Below are positions 8,503-18,081 of a stretch of DNA of 64,000 nt, in pieces. The notes below the pieces were generated by a model. That model worked only from the letters and a program-made list of their open reading frames with translations. It made no database searches and was not told where the DNA came from. The DNA comes from Citrobacter amalonaticus Y19. GTDB taxonomy: Bacteria > Pseudomonadota > Gammaproteobacteria > Enterobacterales > Enterobacteriaceae. The position numbers and the translations under genes are program-made. The DNA is taken from NCBI RefSeq assembly GCF_000981805.1, contig NZ_CP011132.1, positions 2,108,001-2,172,000 of the forward strand, given 5' to 3'. Position 1 is the first letter of the stretch, and every line of letters starts with the position of its first letter.

Positions 8503-9765
8503 ATGTCCCTGTCCGACGCGAAAATCCGCAGTATTAAGCCTTCCGATAAACCCTTTAAACTGACTGATTCTCAGGGCCTGTATCTGCTTGTCAATCCGGG
8601 CGGTTCACGCCTCTGGTATCTCAAATATCGCTTCAACCGAAAAGAATCCCGTATAGCATTAGGTGCCTATCCGCAGGTCTCCCTTTCTGACGCCCGCCAG
8701 CAGCGCGACGGTATTCGTAAACTGCTGGCGCAGAATATCAATCCCTCACAGCAACGCATGACTGAAAAAGCCGCTGCTTCACCAGAAAAATGCTTTGAAG
8801 TTGTCGCTCTGAAATGGCACAAAACCAACAAGAAATGGTCGACTGACTATGCGGAGCGCATCCTCGCCAGTATGAAAAATCATATCTTTCCGGCAATCGG
8901 TCATCTGCCCGTCACGATGCTGAAAACGCAGCATTTCACGGCACTGCTGAGAGTTATCGAGGATAAAGGCTTTCTGGAAGTCGCGTCCCGAACCCGGCAG
9001 CAACTCTGCAACATCATGCGCTACGCCGTGCAGCAGGGACTGACCGAAAGCAACCCAGCGCAGCATCTGGAAGGCGTCACCGCGCCGCCGGTGAAAAATC
9101 ACTATCCCGCCCTGCCGCTGGAGAGGTTGCCCGAATTGTTTGAGCGTATTGGCGACTATCAGCAGGGACGGCAGCTTACGAGACTGGCGGTGGTGTTGAC
9201 TCTACACCTGTTTATCCGCTCCAGCGAACTGCGATTCGCCCGCTGGAGCGAGATAGATTTCAGACACAAAATCTGGACCATCCCCGCCACCCGAGAGGCG
9301 ATAGATAAAGTTCGTTTTTCAGGTCGTGGGGCAAAAATGCGCACTCCGCATATTGTGCCATTGTCCCGGCAGGCTATAGCTATTCTGAAGCAAATACAGG
9401 AAATCTCCGGTCATCTGGAGCTGGTCTTCCCCGGCGACCATAACCCATATAAGCCGATGAGTGAAAATACCATCAACCGGGCGCTGCGTCTGATGGGCTA
9501 CGATACCAAAACCGACATCTGCGGGCATGGCTTCAGGGCAATGGCTTGTAGCGCACTGGTGGAATCTGAACTCTGGTCGCGGGATGCCGTGGAGCGGCAG
9601 ATGAGCCATCAGGAGCGCAATAGCGTGCGTGCGGCGTACATTCACCGCGCTGAGCACCTCGACGCCCGCAAAGCTATGATGCAGTGGTGGTCGGATTATC
9701 TGGACGTCAGTCGTGACGGGTACACTGCCCCATATATTTATGCACGACTGCATGGGATGGTCTAA
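8503..9765 (+). CDS. Tyrosine recombinase, P4/HPI type, tRNA-Asn specific
   Basis: 420 residues with the N-terminal DUF4102 arm-binding domain (LSDAKIRSIKPSDKPFKLTD, GSRLWYLKYRF) and a C-terminal catalytic domain. Visible catalytic residues are R239 (LFIRSSELR), H342-x-x-R345 (HGFR), H369 (MSHQ) and Y379 (AAYIHR). The sequence is close to the HPI integrase that recombines at asn tRNA genes, and it lies just downstream of tRNA-Asn, pointing away from it. It would excise and integrate the element by recombining attL with attR. Confidence 0.96.
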   Translation: MSLSDAKIRSIKPSDKPFKLTDSQGLYLLVNPGGSRLWYLKYRFNRKESRIALGAYPQVSLSDARQQRDGIRKLLAQNINPSQQRMTEKAAASPEKCFEVVALKWHKTNKKWSTDYAERILASMKNHIFPAIGHLPVTMLKTQHFTALLRVIEDKGFLEVASRTRQQLCNIMRYAVQQGLTESNPAQHLEGVTAPPVKNHYPALPLERLPELFERIGDYQQGRQLTRLAVVLTLHLFIRSSELRFARWSEIDFRHKIWTIPATREAIDKVRFSGRGAKMRTPHIVPLSRQAIAILKQIQEISGHLELVFPGDHNPYKPMSENTINRALRLMGYDTKTDICGHGFRAMACSALVESELWSRDAVERQMSHQERNSVRAAYIHRAEHLDARKAMMQWWSDYLDVSRDGYTAPYIYARLHGMV

Positions 9766-9800
9766 GTAAGGTGACTGCTCCTGTAATAGTTTAGCCCTGC

Positions 9801-9827
9801 AACACCCGAAAAATCTCATCGGGTGTT
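9801..9827 (+). terminator. Hairpin after the integrase gene
   Basis: AACACCCGA and TCGGGTGTT form a perfect 9-bp stem with a 9-nt loop, 36 bases after the integrase stop. The following T tract is weak. Confidence 0.55.
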
Positions 9828-10263
9828 CTCATTGCTGCAACAGATTTAGGTACTCTATGCTAGCTTACTCCACCACCTCGCTGACCCTTTTTCTTGTTGT
9901 TCGAAATTTCCCAGGCTCCCGAGCAGGCATTCCATTTTTGATATAACTCACCTACTCGGCCTATGACTTCTGATGAAAATCACGCCTGTCAATCATTGAT
10001 GGCATCATGACATGTCATTGATAAAAATGATTATTCCCCTATAGTCGTTACGTCACACCTCATATTTCCTCAGGTTTGTCGTACAATCCTTCATCACGGG
10101 GATATCTCACTTATAACTGTCGGCGTTTTACCTATTTGAAAGTTTAGCTTTATACAAATTCGCGATATGGCAATCAGAACTGACTTATTTTTTCGCATTA
10201 GTACTTGAAAACAAGCGAAGCGGCCTCACTATCGATCCTGTTCACAACAAATGTGGGGTTACT
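9828..10263. other. Non-coding stretch upstream of the CBASS operon
   Basis: About 435 AT-rich bases without a supported gene. It must hold the CBASS promoter, but no single promoter stands out. Confidence 0.4.
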
Positions 10264-11307
10264 ATGAGTCTTCAAAACAAATTCATGAATTTTCATGATG
10301 CTATCAAGTTAGGCAGACAGGATCTAGAGTACACAACGGCACGTCTGAAGGACGACAGCATCACAGCGGATATCAAAAAACGCTTCAAAGAAGATGGCTA
10401 TCCAGTCGTTGAGGATTTCATTCAGGGCTCATTGGCGACCAGCACAGGTATCCGGGAAAAAGGTCAAGATTTTGATATTGATCGTGCTATCGTCATTGAA
10501 GCCGATTTAGCGCCAGAAAATCCCATTACACCTAAGTTGGCTGTTTTGGAAGTGCTTGAGGATCGGGGCTTTAAAAACGCTAAGATAAAAAAGCCTTGTG
10601 TCACAGCTGATTACAAAGCCGATGACCTTCATGTTGACATCCCCATTTATCGTAAATACGAAAACGGACAGTACGAGCTTGCGGTTGGTAAAAAACATTC
10701 TGATGAGAACAATCGAGAGTGGTCCCGGTCTGCACCCCACGAACTGATCGATTGGGTAAATAGTTACGATAAAAATGGGGTATATGGTTCCAAAAAACAT
10801 GACCAATACCGCCGCATTGTCCGGTATCTTAAGCGCTGGAGAAACGTCACATTTAGCGAGGATGTTCGGCGCAAAATCTATTCAATAGGTATTGCTGTTA
10901 TGGTCAAAGAGTGCTTAGCCTCTTCAATCAATGATGAAGGCTTCCCGAATGATCTTTCTGCTCTACGTTCGACCATAAATAACATTCTGAATTATAGCAA
11001 CTATTTTACTTTGGTTGATGTGGATAAATACAAGGTTAAAGTTGCTCTGCCGGTCAGCCCTTTCAGAGACATTTTTCATAGTAGTAGCACTGCTACGGGC
11101 ACGCAACTCCGTAACAAGTTTAGCTCGTTATCAAAAACACTTGGTAAAGTTGCTGATGAAGAAGATGAGTCCAAACAATGTGAGCTGTTACGCAGTGTAT
11201 TTGGAGATGATTTCCCTAAGTGTGCTTCGTCATCATCTGCATCGTCGGTTGCTAAAAAAACAGTGTATGCGTCCGCAGGCGCGGTAGGGACATCTCAGGG
11301 CGCATGA
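10264..11307 (+). CDS. CBASS CD-NTase (cGAS/DncV-like nucleotidyltransferase)
   Basis: 347 residues. The Pol-beta-type active site is complete: GS at residues 55-56 (IQGSLATSTG), D71-I-D73 (DFDIDRAIV) and a third Asp at 125 (LHVDIPIY). On sensing phage infection such enzymes make a cyclic oligonucleotide that activates the effector. The stop overlaps the Cap2 start by ATGA. The C-terminal tail is long and flexible (from about residue 315, Ser/Ala rich) and ends SQGA; in type II CBASS, Cap2 attaches the CD-NTase C-terminus to a target. The nucleotide product cannot be read from sequence, though a SAVED effector points to a cyclic trinucleotide or dinucleotide. Confidence 0.93.
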   Translation: MSLQNKFMNFHDAIKLGRQDLEYTTARLKDDSITADIKKRFKEDGYPVVEDFIQGSLATSTGIREKGQDFDIDRAIVIEADLAPENPITPKLAVLEVLEDRGFKNAKIKKPCVTADYKADDLHVDIPIYRKYENGQYELAVGKKHSDENNREWSRSAPHELIDWVNSYDKNGVYGSKKHDQYRRIVRYLKRWRNVTFSEDVRRKIYSIGIAVMVKECLASSINDEGFPNDLSALRSTINNILNYSNYFTLVDVDKYKVKVALPVSPFRDIFHSSSTATGTQLRNKFSSLSKTLGKVADEEDESKQCELLRSVFGDDFPKCASSSSASSVAKKTVYASAGAVGTSQGA

Positions 11308-13040
11308 ATTATTCAGAAATTCAAACACATTTAACAGAATGCGGATACAAAGTATCCGTCTTCCCTTACGGCTCTGCGGGAAATGATTCTTTCACCGTCG
11401 AACTTGAGATTAATAATTTTTTAGTTACTTTGCTTCATATTGCCGTCCCTGAATTAACCCAAATGCCCAGCTTTCTTTTAGGAGACCCATCGGCATTGCC
11501 TAGGCTCGCGCATACTACAATTCATGCAGATAAACGCTACGCGAGTATCTGTGTAAATGTTCCTGATGCTGTATCCGTAAACTATGAACGCCCAGAACTG
11601 GCATTTGAGGAGTCACTCACAAGGCACATCGCATTGCTGACTAATGCTTTATCAGATAGCGAATGGAATAATTCTGAGCTAATTAGAGAGTTTGAAGCTG
11701 GTTGGCTAAATATAGTTGCCCAAAACACTGCTCCATTTCTCTGCTTGACTGAAAGCAAAAAGATGGAAGAATTATGTGTTTTAAAGCCACGTAAAAATAT
11801 TGTCAGAGGACTGGGATCATACTATGTGGGATATGCAGCTGAATGTGTACCAGACAACATTTTTTCACCGATTAATCAGCTCATAACAGATCGAGAAGCA
11901 ACTAAGGGACGAGGATTTGTTATACCCCTTAGTATCGCGACACCTGCACCTAAGCAGAGAGAAGACCTTGCCGATTGGTATCTTTCCCTATTAGCTGATT
12001 TACCGGTGGCAGTTCGAACCAAATTGACGCAACAATTCTCTCAGCAACGCTCCCATGAATTTTGGCTCATTTTTAATTCCCCTACCCCATCAGGAATGAC
12101 ATGGTTTGGTATTTATTTTTCACTAAAAAGCTCTGTAAAAGGCAGGAAACACCTACCCTTTAAAGGATCTCATTTAGTGGAGTGGGAGCTAACGCCCTTA
12201 GAAGTATCAACTTTTAACCAAGATAGACTTATGCCAAGGAGTGGTGCCGAGCAATGTCTTCTTCGTAAAAAGGTGTTGCTTGTAGGATGCGGCTCAGTTG
12301 GTGGTGAAATTGCAGACAAACTTGCAGCCTCTGGTATCGGTCATATTACGTTATGTGACCCTGATTATCTTTCGCTGAATAATCTTTATCGGCATATTCT
12401 TCCTCCTGCATATGCTTTATCTCGAAAATCACTCGCGCTTTGGCACAGCCTGACAAGTAAATACCCCTGGATTGCGATCGAACATTATACTGACAGATTA
12501 CTTGAGTTAAGGCATAGGGCATTTCTGTCGCAATTTGATATTATCATCATAGCGATAGGCTCACCTACCCATGAACGATTATTTCATGACTACTTGCTTA
12601 AGGAAAAAATTGGTACTCCAGTTATTAATACTTGGGTTGAAGGATATGGTATTGGTGGGCATGCAGTTCTGGATATTCCCGCCCAAAAAGGCTGTTTGCG
12701 GTGTGCATATGTTGACCCTTCCGACTTCTCTCGAGGACTCGCATCAAACCTGAACTTCCTGGCACCCAATCAGGATTTGACAAAAAATCATGCTGGATGC
12801 GGAGATGCTTTTTTGCCATACACTTACATCGCATCAACTCAGACAGCCCTTATTACTGCAGATCTTGCTGTTAAATATCTTCTTGGTAAAGTCCATGATT
12901 CATCAAAAATTAGTTGGAAAGGAAGTCCAGTTGATGCGAGCGAGAATGGATTTAAGCTAAGCGATAGATATCAAGCATTTAACCGCTCATTAGAAATATT
13001 ACCCCTGTACAATACTGAATGTGATATTTGCAATGAATAA
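11304..13040 (+). CDS. CBASS Cap2, fused E2-E1 ubiquitin-like conjugating enzyme
   Basis: 578 residues. The N-terminal E2-like half has a candidate catalytic Cys at 83 (ASICVNV). The C-terminal ThiF/E1 half has the nucleotide site VLLVGCGSVGGEIADKL (about 324-340), the acidic strand CDPDYLSLNNLYRH, paired Cys near CLRCAYVD, a further Cys in NHAGCGDAF, and a terminal CDICNE. In studied type II systems Cap2 primes the CD-NTase by conjugating its C-terminal residue to cellular targets. Gene order and overlaps make this a coupled operon. Confidence 0.92.
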   Translation: MNYSEIQTHLTECGYKVSVFPYGSAGNDSFTVELEINNFLVTLLHIAVPELTQMPSFLLGDPSALPRLAHTTIHADKRYASICVNVPDAVSVNYERPELAFEESLTRHIALLTNALSDSEWNNSELIREFEAGWLNIVAQNTAPFLCLTESKKMEELCVLKPRKNIVRGLGSYYVGYAAECVPDNIFSPINQLITDREATKGRGFVIPLSIATPAPKQREDLADWYLSLLADLPVAVRTKLTQQFSQQRSHEFWLIFNSPTPSGMTWFGIYFSLKSSVKGRKHLPFKGSHLVEWELTPLEVSTFNQDRLMPRSGAEQCLLRKKVLLVGCGSVGGEIADKLAASGIGHITLCDPDYLSLNNLYRHILPPAYALSRKSLALWHSLTSKYPWIAIEHYTDRLLELRHRAFLSQFDIIIIAIGSPTHERLFHDYLLKEKIGTPVINTWVEGYGIGGHAVLDIPAQKGCLRCAYVDPSDFSRGLASNLNFLAPNQDLTKNHAGCGDAFLPYTYIASTQTALITADLAVKYLLGKVHDSSKISWKGSPVDASENGFKLSDRYQAFNRSLEILPLYNTECDICNE

Positions 13041-13503
13041 TTCTGAATCAATTACTATTGACACTACAAACTTCAGGATTAACATCCCAAAGACAGTGAG
13101 TGATACCTGGCTAAGTTACCGGCAAAGTCGCTCAACGGCCCCCGAAGCATTTGGTGTCCTCATTGGTAATAAAGATCTTGGAGTGGAACATTATCACTTA
13201 GTCGAAGTTACCGTTCCTCAGAATGGGGATCGATGTTCCAGATTGAGTTTTACGCTTCAAGATCCTGAACATCAACGCAGAGTTGATCATCTGCATCAAA
13301 GCTCCAGCGGTCAATTGATCTATCTTGGTACATGGCATACTCACCCGGAAAAAGTACCCCATGCTTCATACACAGACATTAGGGACTGGAAAGAGTGCAA
13401 TTCACGGAATAAAGAGAGGCAACTTTTTTTCGTAATAATTGGAACAGAACAAAATGCATTATATTATTTCTTAGAGGGAAATCTTCTACGGCAAGAGTTC
13501 TAA
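13033..13503 (+). CDS. CBASS Cap3, JAB/JAMM isopeptidase
   Basis: 156 residues from ATG 13033, which overlaps the Cap2 end by 8 bases; a GTG at 13021 is an alternative start. The JAMM zinc motif is intact: an upstream Glu near PEAFGVLIG, then TWHTHPEK and HASYTDIRDW, giving HxH, Ser and Asp ligands. Cap3 cleaves the CD-NTase conjugates made by Cap2 and so tunes the response. Confidence 0.92.
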   Translation: MNNSESITIDTTNFRINIPKTVSDTWLSYRQSRSTAPEAFGVLIGNKDLGVEHYHLVEVTVPQNGDRCSRLSFTLQDPEHQRRVDHLHQSSSGQLIYLGTWHTHPEKVPHASYTDIRDWKECNSRNKERQLFFVIIGTEQNALYYFLEGNLLRQEF

Positions 13504-13530
13504 TATACAATCATAAAAGAAGGTAGAACA

Positions 13531-15123
13531 ATGAATACTATTGATAAAGAATTTTTCAACCAAACTCACTTTCCTCCTTTTGATACGATAATCAATGTTA
13601 ATGAATATATTAGACTTCTTGATGAGAAAGTAAAATGGGATGAAGTTATTTACTTCACTGATGACAATAATAAAAATTCACTTATCGCTCTCCAATTTGA
13701 ATCGAATGTAGTGTCTGCAATGCGTTTTAATTTCCCTTTGGATGAACTAATTTTAATAATTCAACGTTTATGCCAAGGAAAGAAGCCTCTTAAGTTGGCT
13801 ATTCTTCAGGGAATATCATTAGAAAGTGCACATGTAGCCAATTTGAGATCAATTCAGCAAGTTCTTCAACTATGCCAATTTCAGACAATAAAAATTACTA
13901 CAAATGAGATCAGGAGATTCCTGAAATCCACGGGTGGAACTAAAGCAAAGGGACGCGGCGAAAATTTTAGCAAACTAACGAAGGATGAAGTATGGAAAGA
14001 TAGTCACGGTCGATGTATGTTTACCGGTTGTGGACTGCGTCTGAATATGGATGAATTAACCGGTGCGCATGGAAACTTTAGTTATCTAGCACATAATGTT
14101 GCGTCATCAGAAAGGGGGGAGCGTGGGGTAGCTGTTCTATCAGAAAAATTATCCAATGATCCCAGCAACGTACTTTTACTCTGTGACAAGCACCATCGAT
14201 TGATTGATAAAATTGCTGGATGCGATTATCCTGCTTCTCGCCTTTCCGAAATGCGCTCAAGACATTGCCACACATCTGAGCTGTTGTTAGATGGCTTAAG
14301 CTATGAACCAGTAGATGTCTATGTCCTACTTTGGCCTGTCAATGCCCAGGTTATTTCTGCTCCTGGTTCAAAAGAAATAGCAGCCTCGCTATCATCAATG
14401 CGGCTTAGAGCTTTAGGTGCTTCTAATATTATTGAAACTTGCGGAGAAAGTTTTTTCCTTCAACATGGCTCTGACAGGGAACAGATAATTTCTCTGATTG
14501 AGAATTCAGCTCAGCAGATTCGAAATCAGACACGTAATAAAAATTTTAAAGCTGCATTATTTGCGTTTGGCCCTATGCCTGCTCTTGTTGGGCTCGGTGC
14601 CCTTTTAGGGAATAAAGGACAATTTTTCCCAATGCTCCGCTACAGAGATGGCGGATGCTGGATGTGGCCTAAACCTGAACCTGTTGGAAATTTTTACTCT
14701 GTTGAGGGCTTGGAATCACTTATTGTTCATGATGAAATTGTTGTTTGTATAAATTTTACTGCCATAGTTCCCAAACTTGTAAGCAAAGCACAAGAGCTAA
14801 AATCCTTAAAGGGTTGCTGTATTGTCAGCTACACTTCAACAGTAGATTTCATGGGAAATGGCGCAATACCTCATCCAGAAGATGGCATAGCATTCTGTGC
14901 ACGATTACAACAAGATTTGCATAATTTTAAAAACCAATATGGGGTAAATCGAGTCCATCTTCTGATTTGTGCATCCAACGCAGCCTCAGTTTTTGTCGGT
15001 CAGGCATGTGATTTACATCATCCAGATATTCTTGTTTATGATTTTTCTGAGGAAGGGATGGAACCAGCATTGTTGATTCAGAACAATTCAGTAATAACAA
15101 AAGTGTCACATCCCGGTGTTTGA
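13531..15123 (+). CDS. CBASS effector: HNH nuclease with SAVED domain (Cap5-like)
   Basis: 530 residues with AGAAGG before the ATG. The HNH nuclease is at about 153-232: C162-x4-C167, AHN at 187-189, N213, C218 and H221-H222 (LLLCDKHHRLID). A SAVED ligand-binding domain fills about 260-530 (FGPMPALVGLGALLGNKGQ, VHLLICASNAASVFVGQACD). Cyclic oligonucleotide binding to SAVED makes Cap5 oligomerise and degrade DNA. Known Cap5 proteins of about 380-400 residues begin near the HNH; this one has about 150 further N-terminal residues I do not recognise. It is the last gene of the operon. Confidence 0.9.
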   Translation: MNTIDKEFFNQTHFPPFDTIINVNEYIRLLDEKVKWDEVIYFTDDNNKNSLIALQFESNVVSAMRFNFPLDELILIIQRLCQGKKPLKLAILQGISLESAHVANLRSIQQVLQLCQFQTIKITTNEIRRFLKSTGGTKAKGRGENFSKLTKDEVWKDSHGRCMFTGCGLRLNMDELTGAHGNFSYLAHNVASSERGERGVAVLSEKLSNDPSNVLLLCDKHHRLIDKIAGCDYPASRLSEMRSRHCHTSELLLDGLSYEPVDVYVLLWPVNAQVISAPGSKEIAASLSSMRLRALGASNIIETCGESFFLQHGSDREQIISLIENSAQQIRNQTRNKNFKAALFAFGPMPALVGLGALLGNKGQFFPMLRYRDGGCWMWPKPEPVGNFYSVEGLESLIVHDEIVVCINFTAIVPKLVSKAQELKSLKGCCIVSYTSTVDFMGNGAIPHPEDGIAFCARLQQDLHNFKNQYGVNRVHLLICASNAASVFVGQACDLHHPDILVYDFSEEGMEPALLIQNNSVITKVSHPGV

Positions 15124-15135
15124 TATACTATCTAG

Positions 15136-15165
15136 TCCTGTTGCGCCTATTCAGGCGCAACAGGA
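15136..15165. terminator. Hairpin between convergent cap5 and relaxase genes
   Basis: A perfect 12-bp stem (CCTGTTGCGCC core) with a 6-nt loop. It lies between two convergent genes and may end both transcripts, though neither side has a clear T tract. Confidence 0.6.
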
Positions 15166-15245
15166 TCGACTTAATTAGTCTGTAACTAATTTTTCGATAA
15201 TCATCACCAAAATTTGCGATACACCGCCAGCAGAGACAATCAATA

Positions 15246-17060
15246 TTAGGTTCCAACAAACATAGATAAATATGGGTTATCCTCCGGAACAACATCACCA
15301 AAAATAAACTCTGGTTTTTCCAGAAAGTACCCTTTCAGCCGCCGTGTTTTACGGGGCCCCTTCACTTCACAGGTAAAAATATTTGTACCATCATTGTCGT
15401 AATAGTGAAGTGACAGTCGCTGAAACGCCCTCTGAACAGGTTTCCACTGTTCTCCAGTCTCTCCCGTCGTGGACTGGATATACAGCTTAAAAATTCCCGG
15501 TGAGACCAGGAATACCCTACCGGCAACCATATGAACTGGCGCACCGGATTCATTAATCATCATCTTCCGGGTCCGAATACCTTCCCGCAACCAGTCGACA
15601 AACCCCTGGCCTGATACGGAACGGCTAGTAGTCCTTGGCTCCGCACCAGTCAACTTTTCTTCAGTGATGTCTGTTCGCTGAGTCAGAGAAATTCCGCCCA
15701 TCGGCTCTTCTATCGGCGAGACAAAGTCATTGATAATTTCCTCATCCGATAGTGCAGGTGCAAATAGAGAAAGTGTCAAATCTGCCAGAGATTCCCCTTT
15801 TCCGGTAATCTGTCCAACGGGAATCTCTAATGCTATCTCTGGTTCGGCGTTTTCATCCAGGTTGGAAGTTTGCGGCGCTGTCGCGTCTGGAATAACCTGA
15901 CCAGCAAACAGTGTCGGCCGCTCCTCCTGCGTCCCCCAAATTCGTGACGGCGATAATCGCAGTAACGTTAACGGGCAGCCCGGCGCCCAGCCACCGTCAG
16001 CTTTAATCTCACATGACCAGACAGCCTTATCTTCCGACGTCGGGATAATCAGCCCATGCGCCTGCATTTCATCAAACAGCCGAACATTGCTATCAGGCAC
16101 GCTGGTCACCCCCTGTTGTAGCAGCCAGGCCCGAACCCTGTCAGCAGTAGTTTTACTGATAAGCCACAGGGCATCTTCAGTCAGCCAGCCGTCTGAGCCT
16201 GAATGGGGATTACTTAGTTTAAACTGAGTCTGTACCAGTTGACGCAAAGCCGTCAGCATCTGCTTCGCTAGCGACGGTTGCGGACGTTCCAGTGCGGTGC
16301 TGGCATTCGCCCCCATAAACTGAGCCACCGATGCTCGATCTGCTTCCTGTACCAGTTCGCCCATAATACCCGCCCGGTCGTAATGCCCGTTGATACAATA
16401 TAAAAATGACGTGTATAACTCCTGATACTGTGCCAGCCAATTAAGAGCAGTAATGGGCAGAATATGAGTTGCCAGTAATCCCCCAACTACCGGATGAAGC
16501 TGATGATCACGTTTCTTGTGGTACTTCAATCGGTACGGTTTACTAAGTACTCCTTGCCACGGATACCAGGGCTGCTCATCATCCGTCGTCACCAAGATAT
16601 CTGTGGCTATCTTCCCGACATCATGCAGTAATGCCGCGTAGATAACCCCCGCCGTCCACGCCTCCGCTTCTCGGGCCTGATCTTCAGGCGCAGCACCTGC
16701 CGGGAGAAGATGGCGCTGACGTAATTTCGCGGCAAACGCCATAACTTCCAGAGTGTGGTCCAGTAGACCACCGGGATGGGAATGATGGTGGTATTCCGAA
16801 GCGGGTAGTTGCTGCACCAGTTCTGCAAATCGCCTGACCGGGATCTGATACAACTCCGTGAATAACGCCCCGGAGAGTGAGGTTCGCTGCCAGATAATTC
16901 GCATCAGTTGCTGCCGTAATGGGCTTGCCAGCAGGCTCTCAGCCGACATGGGATTCATCCAGCCTGGTCTGGTTTCCGGTACCATTGCTGCGGCAACCGG
17001 TCCAGACGGAATATCTGATCTTCTGAGCCATCTCAGCTTTGCATGAATGCCTGTTTTCAT
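15246..17060 (-). CDS. MobH-family relaxase (TIGR03760/TraI_2)
   Basis: 604 residues; AAAGG precedes the ATG. The MobH signature is visible: HHH at 91-93 (YHHHSHPGGLLDHTLEV), DH at 101-102 and the HD-hydrolase motif ALLHDVGK (HD 146-147). The C-terminal 120 residues fit the TraI_2_C winged-helix domain. MobH relaxases nick at oriT and pilot the strand to TraD. Found in SXT, R27 and SPI-7-type ICEs. The RHH gene lies just upstream. Confidence 0.93.
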   Translation of the reverse strand: MKTGIHAKLRWLRRSDIPSGPVAAAMVPETRPGWMNPMSAESLLASPLRQQLMRIIWQRTSLSGALFTELYQIPVRRFAELVQQLPASEYHHHSHPGGLLDHTLEVMAFAAKLRQRHLLPAGAAPEDQAREAEAWTAGVIYAALLHDVGKIATDILVTTDDEQPWYPWQGVLSKPYRLKYHKKRDHQLHPVVGGLLATHILPITALNWLAQYQELYTSFLYCINGHYDRAGIMGELVQEADRASVAQFMGANASTALERPQPSLAKQMLTALRQLVQTQFKLSNPHSGSDGWLTEDALWLISKTTADRVRAWLLQQGVTSVPDSNVRLFDEMQAHGLIIPTSEDKAVWSCEIKADGGWAPGCPLTLLRLSPSRIWGTQEERPTLFAGQVIPDATAPQTSNLDENAEPEIALEIPVGQITGKGESLADLTLSLFAPALSDEEIINDFVSPIEEPMGGISLTQRTDITEEKLTGAEPRTTSRSVSGQGFVDWLREGIRTRKMMINESGAPVHMVAGRVFLVSPGIFKLYIQSTTGETGEQWKPVQRAFQRLSLHYYDNDGTNIFTCEVKGPRKTRRLKGYFLEKPEFIFGDVVPEDNPYLSMFVGT

Positions 17061-17072
17061 GAGTCCAGCCTT

Positions 17073-17285
17073 TCATTTATTCATTCTGCTCCAGAACTGA
17101 TAGCACTCCAGCAGGAATGCCGTGATTGTTTTACCCTGCTCTGTCGCTGCAATCTTGATTTCGCGATGTAATAGCGGATTGATACGGATCTGGATCGGTT
17201 TTGTTTCGCCGGTTTGATGATCGGTAGTCGTAACTTCAAGCGGACGGGGCGTTACGGGAGATAATTTCAGTGGTTTCTTTGCCAT
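17073..17285 (-). CDS. Small ribbon-helix-helix-like protein downstream of parA
   Basis: 70 residues from the ATG of MAKKPLKLS; longer in-frame starts exist at 17318 and 17309 but extend into the inverted repeat. The C-terminal half (KPIQIRINPLLHREIKIAATEQGKTITAFLLECY) has the strand-helix-helix pattern of Arc/ParG-type DNA-binding proteins. Its position behind parA suggests a ParG-like partner and autorepressor; that role is an inference. Confidence 0.65.
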   Translation of the reverse strand: MAKKPLKLSPVTPRPLEVTTTDHQTGETKPIQIRINPLLHREIKIAATEQGKTITAFLLECYQFWSRMNK

Positions 17286-17299
17286 AAGGGATCCGGAGT

Positions 17300-17333
17300 C
17301 TGAAATCATGAAATGCAATGTTCATGATTTCAG
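17300..17333. promoter_or_regulatory. 13-bp perfect inverted repeat, probable operator
   Basis: CTGAAATCATGAA and its exact complement flank an 8-nt spacer between parA and the RHH gene. The half-site contains TCATGA, also found upstream of parA. A likely binding site for the RHH protein. Confidence 0.6.
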
Positions 17334-17342
17334 TTTGCTGGT

Positions 17343-17972
17343 TCAGGGACGGCTACTGACGCGAGTGCCAATTTCGTTGATGACATTTCTGGCCTGCTGA
17401 TTAAGCGTTTTCCAGGGCGTTTCAGTAATAGAATATCCGGCATCCAGCGCAATACTGTAGCCCGGTTTGAACATAAGGAACGACGTGGCGCAGGCAAACT
17501 GCCAGGCGGAAATCGTCTGAATGGCGCTGCGACCTTCGGCCTGACTCGGCGCTTTACCGACCACATAGAACAGGCGACTATGGGGAATCCCTTTATGCAC
17601 CAGCTCACGCCCCAGCAGCAGTGAGGGTTCCAGATCGTCGAGTGAGGTTCCGGTAGCAATCACCACAAGATTTGACTGACGGGAAATATCAAGAGAGGAA
17701 ATATCGACAAACGGTCGGGTATCAACAATCAGGAACTGGTAATTGCTGGCGGCTTTGAGTGCCACATCATGTCGGCGATAAACCCCCGTTTCTACAGCAG
17801 GATAAATCCCTGCGTTATCGCGACGTTCCGACCACTTTGCGGAAGTCTGTTGCTGGCTGTCGAGGTCTGCCAGATGCACTTTTTTGCCGGAACGGGCAAA
17901 TTCAACGGCAGTCGCACGGGCGAGAGTGGAGCGGCTGACACCGCCTTTCTGGCTGATGAAGCTGATAATCAT
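17343..17972 (-). CDS. ParA-family ATPase
   Basis: 209 residues from ATG 17972, which has AGGAGG 6-8 bases upstream; the frame opens earlier at 18032 without a ribosome binding site. The deviant Walker A motif is KGGVSRST (MIISFISQKGG), followed by VHLADLDSQQQTSAKW and FLIVDTRP. Short MinD/ParA proteins of this type segregate plasmids and excised ICEs. No classical parB follows; a small RHH gene does, as in ParA-ParG type Ib systems. Confidence 0.88.
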   Translation of the reverse strand: MIISFISQKGGVSRSTLARATAVEFARSGKKVHLADLDSQQQTSAKWSERRDNAGIYPAVETGVYRRHDVALKAASNYQFLIVDTRPFVDISSLDISRQSNLVVIATGTSLDDLEPSLLLGRELVHKGIPHSRLFYVVGKAPSQAEGRSAIQTISAWQFACATSFLMFKPGYSIALDAGYSITETPWKTLNQQARNVINEIGTRVSSRP

Positions 17973-18081
17973 ACTGCCTCCTGACGCAAAATAATGAATG
18001 CAGGGGGAACATTGCCGAAAAATAAACCGCATGGCGGCAATAAACTGTATTCACGTCGGACATAATTTTATGAAAACACAC

